Positions 12,837-25,900 of a DNA stretch of 64,000 bases are shown here, piece by piece (position 1 is the first letter of the stretch; every line of letters begins with the position of its first letter). The notes under the pieces were generated by a model. The model was given only the letters and a program-made list of their open reading frames with translations, had not been told where the DNA came from and made no database searches. A program made the translations under genes and the position numbers. The stretch is from Neospora caninum Liverpool (Eukaryota; Apicomplexa; Conoidasida; Eucoccidiorida; Sarcocystidae). The stretch lies in contig NC_018395.1 of assembly GCF_000208865.1 (NCBI RefSeq), positions 5,628,839 through 5,692,838 of the forward strand, in the 5' to 3' direction.

Positions 12837-14861
12837 CGTGGTATCGGTGCCGTTGACCTAGCGTGAGAGTGCCCTCCTTTGGTTTGTGCCGAAAAACAGA
12901 CACAGCTATGCTCACTCGAAACCGCAGTTCCTACTGGAAATCGAGGTCCCACAGCAAAAAAATCCGAGAAGAAGAAAGAATGATAGCCTGCACGTCTGGC
13001 CTGGAGGCTCAACGTCTCCTGGTCTGCCAGGCCAGAGAGTCGTCCGGGGATGCGGCAAGACAAACAACGACTGAATGCAAGTCGCTCCGGGCACACTAGA
13101 CACGGACAAGTGACCGCCGGCGACTCCAATTCGAGGCCGTACTGCAAAGAGATAGAAATTCGAGGAATGTGTCTTAGAGTGTCCGGAAAGTGAAGAAAGA
13201 CAAGTTTGGTGCCTTCTTCGTAATCGAATCAGAACCAGCCGGCGGTGGTGTCCTGGCAAAAACGGCGGGAAGCCTTGCGGGAATGTTGCCGCGTCTAGCG
13301 CTGTCCTCTGTATTTTATCTGGTTATAAACCTGTAGCCCCTGTCATGCAGGGACGCAAATCTTTTCCGGAAGTGCGCGACGGAGGGGATATGGCCCTGTA
13401 GGTTTTAGAAAAACACTCAACTGTTGCAGCTGTCCGGAAAGCGCTCTGAGTCAAAATTCATTCATCTCGCCGTGGCGCGAGCGTCCCGTCACCGCGCCGC
13501 TGGGAACGGGCGGGTAGCCGACTAGCGACACCAGTGGTGACCCACATGAGGCAAGGGAAGATAGAGAAAGACAATAAAATACCTTCACAGACTCACACGC
13601 GACAGAAAAAGCATTCTTTGAACAAGACCGGAGAAAGTGAGATGCAATAAAGGTGTCGCCGTCCGCCGTGCCTGCCGGCTTCGCAAACCTACGCCAGAAG
13701 AAGACGCGTGTGAACGAGACTGTTTCGCTATAGCCGAAGTATGAAAGTCCACCTTCCGAGCTTCCTCGATCGTCATCCAATGCTTCATCACGGCCTATCT
13801 GTTCTTTCTCTTAGTTAGCGACTCTTAGCGTCTTTCTCCATACCCATTTTGCTGGCGCCGTGTGGTGTCTTCATCGAAACTGCGAAATCTCAGCCGGACA
13901 ACGACGGGCATTTTCGCGGTTCGCAACACCAGTGCGCTGTGACAGGAAAAGAACACAGTTCTCTTGCTGGCATTCTGGTTCCAGATTCAATCAATTCTGG
14001 GACCAAAGGGGAGGCCGCTGTCACAGGTGCTTTGTTAACAAAAAAACTGGTAGTCTTCTCACACCGGTGAAGCGAGCGACGACACCATGCGTACACCCAT
14101 TCTGAGGAGGAAGGCTTTTCTTCCCTGTTCCGTCCACGCTCAGAGCCTCTGACCCCTTTCAAGGCATGTGTACGGACCGTCAAAGGACGATATCTGTTCG
14201 TCCGTGTCTCGCGCCTCTTTTTTGAATGGGTTCAGTGGCCCGTTGACTACGGTTTTCCGTTGCTGGTTGCTTTGTTTTCCTTCGTGTATTTCTCCTGGAC
14301 ACCTACTCTTTTCTCTCCTTATTTGCTTCCCTTCCAAATTCCCATACAGTCGAATTCTTCGAACATCGCCGACACTCCGTCGAGCTGCCGGTTCGGCGGG
14401 GTGTTGTCCCCTCCGTCTCGAATCTGAGGCCGGCTATGATCCTCGCCGCAGCTTCTCCATACACCTTCTGTGACCCATTGTTGTCCTACTTCTTCTCCAG
14501 CCCCCCCTCTCGTCCGGTGTTCTCTTGCGCTGGAAAGCGCGTGTTCAAAGTGGATCTGTGTACTCCTTTCGGCCTCACGACTCCGCCGCAACAACGGCTC
14601 GTACAACGTGCGTTCATTACCTTTCATACGCGTTCCAGATTGAGAGAACTCGCGTCTGCGATGATTCGAGCGCGCCCTTGTGTACATTTCATCTCTGGGC
14701 TACGGATGCGACTCCGCTCGTCGATTCGGTAACCACTAAATTTCGAGAACAAGGCATTTTCGCGTGTACGTGCAGTGCAACACGGAAGTCGGCCACAGGT
14801 TCGAGAAACGTAGGAGCCTGCAAAAGGAGCGTGCACCAGCAAGGGAGTATCATAATTAATA
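12837..14861. other. divergent promoter region
   Basis: About 2 kb between a - strand gene start and a + strand gene start. Several open frames of 60-137 codons occur on both strands, but none has consistent splice sites or protein-like composition. I read it as a divergent promoter and 5' UTR region. No RNA gene was recognised. Confidence 0.45.
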
Positions 14862-17232
14862 ATGGCGGCTCCAAGGACACCCTCCAATTCCACGCCCTAC
14901 TCTGCGGAGCTCCAGACATTCCTTATTACCAAGTTTGATCCACTGCTGGCGATCGTGCGCGAGCTTAACGATAGATTGCAGAACTCGGAAAAAGGTGAGG
15001 CGTGTCCGTTTCGGACCTAACCAAGTACAGGCAGGAGAATGACGAGGAAATTGGAGGCGGCATTCCTGTTGAAGCGGCGTATGGAGACTGCACGCAAAGA
15101 GTGGATGCCTGGCGGTGGCTGAACTGGGGTACCGTGGCGCGCAGCCTGAATATGTCGTTACCTTTGGGCATCTTTGAGTTGCTCCTGCGTTGCACATGTT
15201 CTACTCAGAACGCTACCGTCTCGAGAGACGCACCCAGCGTCTCGAGAGCCAAATTCTGGCACTTATTGAAACAGTGGAAAAAGGGAAGCCCCTAGAAAAG
15301 GTCGGGTTCGATGACGACGACTCATTCAACGGTGAGCCAGCGGAGGGTGAAGTGGAAAATCTGAGAGGCGTAAGGAGCACGGCAGATGGGGGGGAGAGAA
15401 GGACTCTTTTCCGTTACCAGACGAAGGGTCGCTCGTAGAGTACAGAACTCCTGATGGCTGCATGGCAAGCCTGGCCTGTTTGGCATCCATTCTTCATAAG
15501 CGATATACAGGAGTGGTGTGAAACGCAGTGTCGTTTGCCCGCAACGGTGGAATGGCGTGTTTTCCCTGCGTTGCCTGATATACCCTCAGTTGCTCGCGAC
15601 GCAATAAAACCTGAGGAGGCCCTTGTCGCCCCGTGGCTTTTCTCCTGCCAGGTGAGAGCTCCCGCAATTCTGTTTCTTGTCATGAATGCAGTGTCCCAAT
15701 GGTGCCAGGTGTATGTCTTGAATAGACTCGAGCTGACAGCGAGTGCCGGTGCGTAGCATCCGCTGTGTTCCTCCCGGTGTCAGTGACAAAAATCAAATAA
15801 GGTCTGTGGGGACGCACTTCTCATCCTTTAGTAGAAAGGGGGGAGCCTTCAAGCAGTATCGGATTGTAACGCCACAATCCATTATGGGAGAACAGGCGGA
15901 AGGGGATTCCACCCCGGGCGCGTTTCTTCTGATGTCTAGTACGCTCGCCATATCGTTTTCTTTCAGACTGGAACGCCCACCTCGGCCCTCCAGGTGCTGC
16001 TCGAGTTCACTCCGGATACTACAGAGGAGCTGGACGTGAAACTATGGAAAAGAGAAGTAAGCAAATGGAAGCCGTTCCTGACAACCAAGTAACAGCATGA
16101 ATTTGCTCCAAAGCCAGCAGTCCGGTGGAGGAGAGCTAGTAGGTGGCACGCAGACTTCGGATGGCTTTTAGTTTGCTCCAAACCAGAATGTGGAAGCCCG
16201 TGCTTGAGCGCTCGTCCTCTTTTTTTAAGCTACAAAGGAGCACGTTCACCTCTGATCTTTCGCTTGCCGTATGCTAGACAAGGTTTCGTGAGACTCAGTA
16301 ATGCGTTTAGGGGATACGTATTCTCGTGTTTCTGTGGCAGGAAGATATGTGGATCATGTTCCTTGAAGAACTCCCTGACGGTAAGCGACTGGACGACGGC
16401 AGAGCCCACCGCCGGCAAGCCTGTCGGGGTGGTTGTCGTGCGCAAGCTAGTTACCTTCAGAATACGAAGTCCTATCGTACACGTCAATCACTTGGACGCG
16501 CCAACAAAGCCCATGGGGCAGCGAGATTGATCCTTATCTCGCGAATCGTCTTCCACTCCTTGTCCGTTTCTGTGCAGCGTTCGCCGTACACAAGCCGGAG
16601 AGCCTGCAGCTTCTCGACCTCCGCCGTGCGGGTACGCTGGACAGCAGATGCCGACCTCCAGCGTTCGCGAGAGAAAAGACCTATTTTGATGTGGCACGTT
16701 CACCCCGTTTTTCGTGGCAGCTTGGCAAGAGACAGGGGAATCGGTTCCACCTCTAAAACAGGAAACATTTCACGCTTTCTCAAGCACATTCGTGTTTTGT
16801 ACAGGTCCTGAGAAGAATGTCGGCCCATCTTCTGTTTGTCGTTTTCTTATCGTAGCTGTGTGCCTCACGGCGACGAATAAGGCATCCAAATGTTGAGAGC
16901 CCAATAAATGAGATGCTATAGGGGAATGGTTCAACGCTCCCATTCCAAAGTGCTTTTGTTGTGGCATGCTTGCGTCTCAGCCCGAAGAGCTTTGTTGGAA
17001 CTGTGCCGGGGAGAGGCCCTGTTCATCTTGCGGAACGTCCCTGGAAAGGCAGAAGCCGCCTCTTGCCCGACAGCAATTACTCTTGTTGGTACGTTCTGCG
17101 ACACTACCAGAACATTCTGGTGTAGTCCTTCTCGTTTCGCACAAAGACGTTAAGTCTATTTTGCAGCCGCCAAACTTTCTGGAATCTGTAGTGACTGATG
17201 ATGACTTCTCACAGGGTCCCATTACCGATTGA
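14862..17232 (+). CDS. coiled-coil protein with a Cys4 cluster, many short exons
   Basis: The family is not recognised. Model: exons 14862-14994, 15209-15369, 15511-15651, 15967-16056, 16341-16380 (only 40 bases), 16578-16631, 16805-16851, 16981-17088 and 17167-17232. Phases agree throughout and the product is about 279 aa. The first six exons are well supported by donors GTGAGG, GTAAGG, GTGAGA, GTAAGC and GTAAGC. The exon at 16805-16851 is the weakest. Without the splice at 16631 the frame ends at 16756 and gives 247 aa. Residues 15-75 are heptad-like and charged (coiled coil). The middle part (segments PALPDIPSVARDAIKPEEA and LQVLLEFTPDTTEELDV) looks folded. Near residue 227 the pattern C-W-N-C-x5-C-S-S-C fits a zinc-binding cluster. 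The tail is acidic. Inference: a cytosolic or nuclear structural or adaptor protein. Confidence 0.6.
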
Positions 17233-19956
17233 CTCGACTGGGAGAAGAGACGTGACGCCATTGGAGTCTGTATGTCATGTTCCCTCGAATTTTGGTGTGT
17301 TTCTCCTGTTACTCAGCAATACTGGCGGCAGCACTCTCGGAAGCCTGGACAGTAAGTCCCCATCCAGAGACACCTGAACAATAGCTGTAGCTTTTTCTCG
17401 ACGCTTGCGTCTTAATTTAAAGAACAGCTACGGGAATTCGTGGGCCGGTGCTTCTGCGTTTCTTGTTGCTGGGATGGTGAGCGTCTGGACACCATTGTAT
17501 GTTCGGTTGTCTGTCTTAATTTTTCAGAGGGTCGAAGCAGCAGAGCCCGCCGCTCTTGGTCGCGTGGCCCTGGTTCTCGAAGGTATGCAGACGGTTATAC
17601 CATACAATTTCGTACCGGCTTTCGTCTTTTCCGTCCTTTGCATATGTGCAGTTCTCGCGACCATGCGCTCAGCTCCCGCGGAAAAGTAGGTTATCGGTCG
17701 TTATAGCTTTGAGTCGCCACCGTAGTGATTGGAATGTGTCATTTCGCTCAGGCACATCCATTGGGTCGAGACTCCGAGCTGGCCGCAAACGGTTACGCAT
17801 TGAACCTCTCAACTGAATGGAAGATTCGGCTCGACGCATACTGCAGCTTTCGTTCCAACTCCAAGCGACGGCCCACTGTCAGGTTCCGGTTCATAATGGC
17901 CGCTCCCCGAGATGTGCGGGGTTTTCCAGTCCGTCTAAACACACCGCGAAGTGTCCTGGTGAACATTTTCCGTGGCCTGTGCACAGATATTGGTCCCCGG
18001 ATTTTGAACGTTCGAATTTGCGTTCCTCCAGCGTATCCCGTTCGCAAATCCTACACGAACGGCTCTCAGGCTGGCAACCGCCCGTCGTCCCGCGTCTGTG
18101 TGTCGCGGTGTACTTGGCGGAAGGCAGCCGTTCTTTCGGTGCATATAGAACGTATCAACGCAGAGCACGAATCGTGGCATCGAGGGATTCGCTTAGCGTA
18201 GTGTCTGATGCTCCCGCTGGATCCTTGCGAGAAAACTATCGAATCAGTAAAAGATTCGACAGTTGTTGGAGAAGGTGTCTCTGTTGAGACATGTAGAAGA
18301 CACATTCTCTGAATGCATCCGCCACAGAGTAACCCAGCACCTCAGCAACAGGGGTTCGCGTCTGCTTACCTACGCCTTTCCGCACATCCAGTTACATCAC
18401 AACTTTTGCAGTGTTGGCGCGGCGATCACCACTCAGTCCGTCAGACTCTCTCCCCGTTGAGTCGAATCACTGGCGAAGTGTCAGCCAGCAGAACTGTACG
18501 TCTTCCCGAGACTATCTGTCCAAGAAGAAACATCGTTGAGCGTAGAAGCCAGTTATACCTGTGGCCCCAACTTAGGGTTGAGGTCTGGGCGCCAAGACTC
18601 TTGTTGGTGTGGGATGTTCAAATGCACCGGCAGAGTGTCTCTCATGTCGCGCACGTATTGCACTCGTTCGTGACTGGATGGTCGATGTTTCAGTGAGGGC
18701 TTTCCTGCCCCGTAACGGCGATGCACCTCTTTGGGCACTTGCACAGGAACCGAAAACGTGTGCTCGTTTGAGAACTACAAATACGAATGAGGGAATTCCG
18801 TTCCAGCAAAACCAGCGTTCAGTTTGCTGCCTATATACTAGCATCAGGCCTCCCTTTCTCTCCGCGGTTAGCAGCTTTCGGCTGGCGTGTTACGCGCCAG
18901 TGCTTTGGCAAGTCGATAACGTGCCTGTGAAGTCAAGTCCTACTTTCAATCTAGAGATCATTCAAAATCTGGGGGAAAGCGGTGGTGATGCCCTTGAGGG
19001 ACGTCCATAAATACCATCTATTGGCTGTACTCGTATTCATGTAGTGGACCATCGTGGCATGGTCCACGTCGCTCGCAGGAATGCAGCCAAAAACGGGGAA
19101 TTTGGCGGGGGGAAGGGGGTGGGTCGTGCGTCTATACACCCAATCATTGCAGGACAAGGTATATGTCCAGTGGCGTCAGAATGTTGACTAAACATTGGAG
19201 TTCTCGAGATCTGTAAAATTGTTAATTTTCAGGCTCGACTCTGTCCTGGAAACCGGCATTAGTGTCCGCGGTGCGCTTAACACAAACAGAACAAATTCAT
19301 GCATGTCAGCGCATTCCCTCTGTCGACGACGAGGTCCGCGGGCTCGACTCGATTCGGGCTTTTCGACGGGGCTCTCGCATGAACTCTTGCGTTGTATTGC
19401 TAAAATTTTTTAGAACCGGTCATTTTCCTAGAGTTCCCTTCCCACGCTATGGCTGGAATATTTCGTTTCAGCAAATGTGGTGACAGCAAAATCCGTTCGG
19501 TGCAGGACGGTATATCTCGATGGCCTGAATGATTTTCTTTTTCCACACCTGCTGGCGAGGGACACTCATCCGTTCGGGAGAGTTTCGCCCGAACACAGGC
19601 TGTGCTTTTTTTCAGCTTCGTCGGCTCCCTGTCAAAATTTCAAGCAAAACCTGTTATTCTCGTTTTCTTGTCCCTCAAAGAGGGTTTTTTTCGGCGGACA
19701 TTGAGCCGCCGGCGTTGGCCGTATGAGACATGCATTCCAACGTCTTCCTGATTTTGCGCTGTAGAGTGGTAGACAGCTAGTCCGAGCTTGCTGATCTGCG
19801 CGGCGGTAGGAATGGCGTGGCCGTTGTGAGAGAGATGCAAACGTAACGCACCTTTCATGGTTTGCATTGCTTGTGACTCACGCGGTGGGAACCGTTGAGC
19901 CCGCGTCGGCAACCAACAGGGGTGCTCTGTATGGTTCTCGGGCAACTTCGTGTGCA
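17233..19956 (+). other. unresolved region, possible extra exons
   Basis: This is the spacer before the polytopic membrane protein gene. Between 17316 and 18290 there are several strong splice signals (GTAAGT at 17351, GTGAGC near 17477, an acceptor near 17527, GTATGC near 17582) that can be chained in phase into 34-60-base exons leading into an open frame from about 17752 to 18201. An overlapping frame, 17817-18287, is equally open. I cannot tell which, if either, is used. Another open stretch covers 18620-19010. These may be 3' exons of the upstream gene, 5' exons of the membrane protein gene, or a separate gene. Confidence 0.3.
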
Positions 19957-22900
19957 ATGGAAACGGGAGGGGACCAATGGCTCGTGTGTGCTGGCACGGA
20001 CGCGAGCAGCAATCCCAAGCGCAGTGGCCGATTTTGTGAAACCCCGACGAAATGGTGGCCTCTCTTGCACTGGAGGGGAAAACGTGGTGGAGGCGAGGCA
20101 CAGGAGCAGCGACGGATACGAAACCGCGGTGGTTGGGACACCCGCCTTGGGAACATACGTGCTTGTTTCTACCGCTGTGTTGCGAATTTAAGGAAGACAT
20201 GGTGGCCTCGACTGAATCGTGGTGTCCGTATTGGAGCCATCACCACTCTCGCACTACACCTTTCCGTGTGTAGAGCACTACCATTGATTGGTGGTATCCC
20301 AGGTCAAGACTGGTGCATCAACACCTACTCTCTGGCCTCGACGACGTTACCGGAGCAATCGGGAGCAGCGTTTTCCTGTTTCTGGGTGTGGGTTTTCACT
20401 CTTGCATGCATCGCTCTCATAACCTTCATTCTTTTCCCCGTTTTGAGTTTCGGAGCCGCTCTGGGCCGCTCCATGTGTCTGCTCATTTTCCTCGTCATCC
20501 TTTCATGGCTCTCAGTCATGCGCCTGCCCATGACATATAAGGTCGCTCCCTTTGTTACTGACGTCAACACATACAGCATGACTGGCTTTGCCTATGTATA
20601 CATCCCGTATACTGCAGCCGCTGTCATCTTGGCTCAGCAGCATCGTGCGTTTGATACAGATCTATATACAGGTCTGAAATACATCGGTGACTATAGCCTC
20701 GGTATCCTGATAGCCTCACTCGTTGGATGGGCTCTTTTTGCGCTCCAGGTGGCACTGCCTCCGTGGAGTAGCCAGAGGCACAACGTACGAGTCGAGTTAA
20801 GTAGAATAATGAGGGATGTGCGCGAGAATCTGTCCAACATCTCCAGCGTCTTCGGAGAACTTCGTCACTGTCTCTGTAAGCTGACTGAGCATCAATTGAT
20901 CTGGTGTAACGACTTCTTCGCGACAACTGGTGGTTAAACATTTTGTACGTGCTACTCACCGAGGGCGAGAATTGGAGCTTAGGTCATCAGGAAAGCTGGC
21001 GTTTTTGTGGCAGGGCCGGGATCAGGTTCCCTTTTGGTGTTTGGCGATCAAGGAGAAACGGCTGCACGAACTCAATGCGATGTGGTCTGCAAAGCGGGGG
21101 GTAGACGCAGAAAAAGCAAAAGCATGATTCCCCCCTATATGCTCACACCCATATCGTGCCGCAAATTTTATTCAGGCGAGTTCTCTGTAGGACCCCAGTG
21201 TACGATATGCTGATCGACTTCATCTTGTCAAGGTTCTTGTTCACCTCTTTGCCATTACTGCTCCCCCCGCTGGCGTGCTCAACATGCGCATTTGCCTCTT
21301 TTCTTCGTGGACAGACGGGATGTTCCTCTACTTGTCGTCGGCAGGTTCTTTCACATGTGCCGGATTAGCTCTGGTTGTGTTGTATTCGTCACTTGCAGTG
21401 ATGAAAGAAGGCGACGATTTCGAAGAGAGCTACGAGAAGCTTAAGGCGGCCTCACACGCATTGCAAGAAAGCTGTCAAACCATGTACCAAGCAATTGGCA
21501 GGCAGACGAGTCTTCGCGTTGCCATCGTTGCCAGCAGTACGGAGCCGTATTTCATGTATCCGGGACCCGGCGTATTCCTTTTTCCGTTTTTTGCGCGTTG
21601 CTTCGAGGTGCTAATCCACAACTGCATGGCCATAATCACTCTCTCTCGAAACATCCATATAGTCTGCCAAGATCTTGTTCGGGTCCGAGTCGAGGGGCAC
21701 GACACGCTAGCGGAGATCCTCCACCGAACGGAGCCCCTACTGAAAACTACTGTTGATGCGTACACCTTGTGTGCTACCCTTCTTCTTGTGCGCCCCTCGT
21801 CGTTCAAGCGGGCTGCTTTTCGAGACAAGATCCGCAATGGACTGGAGCAGCTCGACCACATTGACAGATGTGTCGGGAAGACCTTCAACGTTTTGCGTTC
21901 TCCCAGCATGCAGCTTACCACAAGGCAACAGACCATTTGCGACGACGTTTCCGTTTGTCTCCGGCGGCTCGTCAGTCGCGCATCTTTCTGCAGCAATGCA
22001 AGCGCTGTGTCTGATCAAAGTGGGGCGTTTTCTTCTTTCTCCTTCGTGCCGGACGCGTCTGTGGAGCACTTTTGGTTTCCAAATCCGCCGGCGTCCCCGC
22101 GAACCGGAAGTGCAGAGCGGGCATCCCACGCTGCTGGAAGCCTCTTCGTACCGCAGATTGTGGACTACCGTGCAGCAAATGCATCTGCAGGCACCATGTT
22201 TCGCCTGGAGACTCCTGCAGGCGTTAACGCCGGCGCTTCTTCCCAGGTCTTTTCACCAGTCTCCATGAATGGGAGGCGATCACGCACAGGCAGCGAATCC
22301 GTCGCGGGCATGGGCAAATCGTCTCGTTGTTCGAGCTACCAGTCCATCTCCGGTACAGGGGGAACTGTAAGTGACACTGGTCTGCTCGGCGAAGGAGAGG
22401 AGCCTCATTTCAATGGACGTCGCGGCTCTGCCGAAGCCACGCAACCCGAGAGCGAACTGCCGCCTCGAGGGGAACCCAAAAGAGACGAAGCATGGGCGAA
22501 GAGGCGGCCAGGCACCAGATCGGCTTTTGCAGATCAATTCGTGCCTGTTTTTCCTGAAACCGGCATGGCGCTGTCGGGAAGTGGATTGACATCGGAAGTG
22601 CGGCAGACCGAACTGCAGCGAGCTGGACTGGAACGGCAAGAGAGTCTCTTCGAGGGCCCACACCTGGCGCCAAGTATGAGTCAAAGCTTCCGAGAGGATC
22701 ACAGTGATATAGGACGTCCATCAATTCTCAGCGAAAGGAGTCCTCGGACTATATCTCAGCGCAAGTGTGGAGCTACGTCTCCATCGGTGCTCAGCAGCCT
22801 GTCAATGGCTGATGTCGATGCCGCCCTGAAGGATATTTGCAGCGGTGAAGACGGCACCGAAGCTGACAGTGGCACTGCGAGCCATCAAAGTTCATCGACT

Positions 22901-25900
22901 CGTCGGTTTCTGGATGATAACGACGATGCCGAAGGTCAATCTTTCGACTCAGGAGCGATCAAGAATGAAGCTGGCGTCCCCAGCCAGAAGAACGGAGAGA
23001 TTCCGCGAAAAGCAGCTGAGTCAAGTGGAGACACAAGCTGGTCTTGGCTCCAGGAGCGTGCTCCGTGGAATCTTACACGCCAGCTATTAGATGATTCAGT
23101 CTCTGACGATGTCGACGCTTTGAGGATGAGTCGGGGCCTGGGAGCTGCGACAGAGGAACTGCGGCAGGAGATGAGGCTCTCAAAGTTGATCGTGTCGCTC
23201 TATCACATTTGTGCATTCGATACGCAAGAGCTGTGCAGCACGGTTAGGGGAGCATGCATCGCGATCCTGACTCCTTCATGGCAAGGTGAGCAAGGGTGTG
23301 GATGGGGACGGTGTCTCTTCAGATGTTAACCTAACAGTTAGGATTTCCTCAGTTTTTATTCAAATAAGAGGGGCGTAGAACGTCATTCGTACGGATGATG
23401 ATGCAGCACTGAGTGTCCGAAAACAAAGTCCGTATGTCTCCGAGGAGTGCTCCCAAATTAGGGTTCGCCGCTGATTGTCATACCCTTTTCCTGTCCTTGC
23501 TATTCGTTTGCAGGCGCTCGGCAGAATTTGAAGATGATGACTCTGTCTCTAGGAATGGTATTCGTTCAACTCTATGTCGGCCTTCGAAACCTCATGCGCC
23601 CGGATAAATGGAAGTGGACAGGCAAGGATGCGTTTTATTGGGATGTCGAGGTCGTTCACTGCATCAAGCTCATTGGTGGTCTCGGCTTTCTATTTGGGTG
23701 CTGCCTTTTCTACGGAAAGCAGATCGACCACTTTCTTGGAGGTGAGGTTCATTTTTTCGCCAGGCACATGATGGAGACAGAGGTGCACGTTCTCTTAGAA
23801 GGCTAAATGTTATTTTGCCGTCGAATTTCATCCAATATTGTGGCGTTGGTAGCGTTCTACACCTGAGGCCGCCGGGTCTATTTGATTCCTTTCTACCGTT
23901 CCACGTCGCGTTCATTTCAGCCAGTCTTGTTCTGTCACCGGTGCGGCCGGGCGTTGTGGTCCCTTGCGCCTGCTATCTTTTTCGCGCACGTTTTGGTTTT
24001 CCGAGACGCAGATAGCGGCAGATACAGGTGGATCACGTGAAGGGGCCTTCCGATAGTTTCTGATGTCCACGCACCTTGGTCGGAGTCAAGGGCAGCTCAC
24101 TGGGGCTGTTGCTTTGCATGTGCGTGGTCTATTCGCTCTCAGGCCTGGCAGTAACTCAGGGTCCGCAGACCGCCAAACAGTGGGTTATTCTCGGTTTCCT
24201 TTGTGCCCACAGTTTCACGTATGAAGGTAGCACGCACAAAGGGCTGAAGCGTGCACTGGGAACCATGTTGGGTGGCCTTGCCGTGGAGGTTGCTTTGGTG
24301 GCAACAACAAACTATGCGGCGATTTTAGCTTTTGTGTTCGTTTCGATCGCTGCGGCGGTGTTCATCTTCGCAAGCCCGACCAACCCGGCAAGCGAGTATG
24401 ACCGCGAGTTCGGATATATTGGCCAGGTCTTCATTTGGACAGTTACCTTCGTCCTCGCCGTTATATGGGCCTATGAAGGCACCATTCCGTACCCAAGTAC
24501 GTACGAGCACGGGAAGCTACAGCGTCTAAACAGTTTGTAGCTGGAGCTGAAGCCAGAGTCGAAGAGCCCATCGGCACGCTGAAAGCATTGGCCACAGGCG
24601 GGATGCTGTCCCAAATGCTCTTGAGCCAGTGAACCGCACCAAGGGATTGCATTGTGTCCATCCTCATCACAACGGTCTGGGCCATCGCGTCGAATGCATT
24701 GGCGATTATCTGGTTGAGGCATGACATTTGTCGACTCATTCTTCCGTATCTGTCGGCGTGTGTGCCTTTTGCGCCTTCAGAGCTGCGAGACACTGTGGTG
24801 CGCAGTCGCGTGACCGGCAACCTCGTAGGGATTGGTTTTTCGGTGGTCATTGGTTACTTTCCGCCGACCTTCAGCGCGGAAACAGCTACACGAACACACT
24901 GCGCCACCCTCCTGAAAACGTGTCGCCGATGCACGTTTCTTATAAATGCGGCGTTTCTGAGTCTCACGCGAGTGAACAATCGCAGCGAATCAAGCATCAC
25001 CGGAGGCGGGGAGACAAGCTGCAGTTTGCCATACGCAAAGAGCTCTGAGGCCCCGCGCCTGTGTCATCCGGCGTCCCCGATTACAGCGCCAAACAGAACG
25101 TTTCAATGGGCCAGGCTTTGGAAATTCGGATGTCGGGGCACGCGCCTCAGCAGACACGAATGGCATCGACGGCGACGACAAAAGAAGCGGACAGGACCCC
25201 CCGAGTGAGCCGACCATGAACGCGAAAGTGTTGGGTTAATCCTTCTGGCGTCGGGTCCGAGGCATCGGTCTGTCGAGCCGCATCAGACCCCTCGGTAACA
25301 CGGTTTGTGTTTCGCTAGAAGCCCTTATTGTGTCCCAATTGTACCACCTCCGAGAAATATTCTTGACCCATGTTGCTCTGTGTTTCTCTGTTTCATCCCG
25401 GGTTTCGCAGATTTCATGACTTCATTCTTCAAGCAGAGGAGCTGCTTCGGCATCATTCCACTCGCCTGCTGGTAGTAGGACGCATGCTGTACGAAGAGGG
25501 AGCGTGCAGTCCGCATTCGCCTTTCTGGAGAGTAGACCCTGCTGTGGAAGAAATCATGAACAAAGTCGAGTATTTGATCATGGCTGTGGTGGATACAGTA
25601 GATAACTTGTGCCACCTGGCACTCACGTCCGATCCAGCTCTCGCGTTATTCCTAAATGGAGGACCACCGGAAGGCCACGCCTCATGGCTCAGTGTGGTGC
25701 AGGAGGACAGGCGCAACTGGGAGATCCTTCTTCGCTGCAGGTCAGGTACGCGCCACGGATACGCCCTTCTCGTCTTGTGCCAAAGCCGTGTCAGCTACTT
25801 AAGACGTTGGCTGGACACACAGGGCCTTCATGGAGCGACATTGGAAGACTTGTGATCGTCTCTTGACCAAAGCGTTGTTCATTTCATGTATGGCAGGGTG

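Noticed and set aside
17405..17689. hydrophobic 94-codon frame resembling a membrane protein
   Set aside because: It spans predicted introns whose T-rich tracts create artificial hydrophobic residues, and it has no initiator or splice context.
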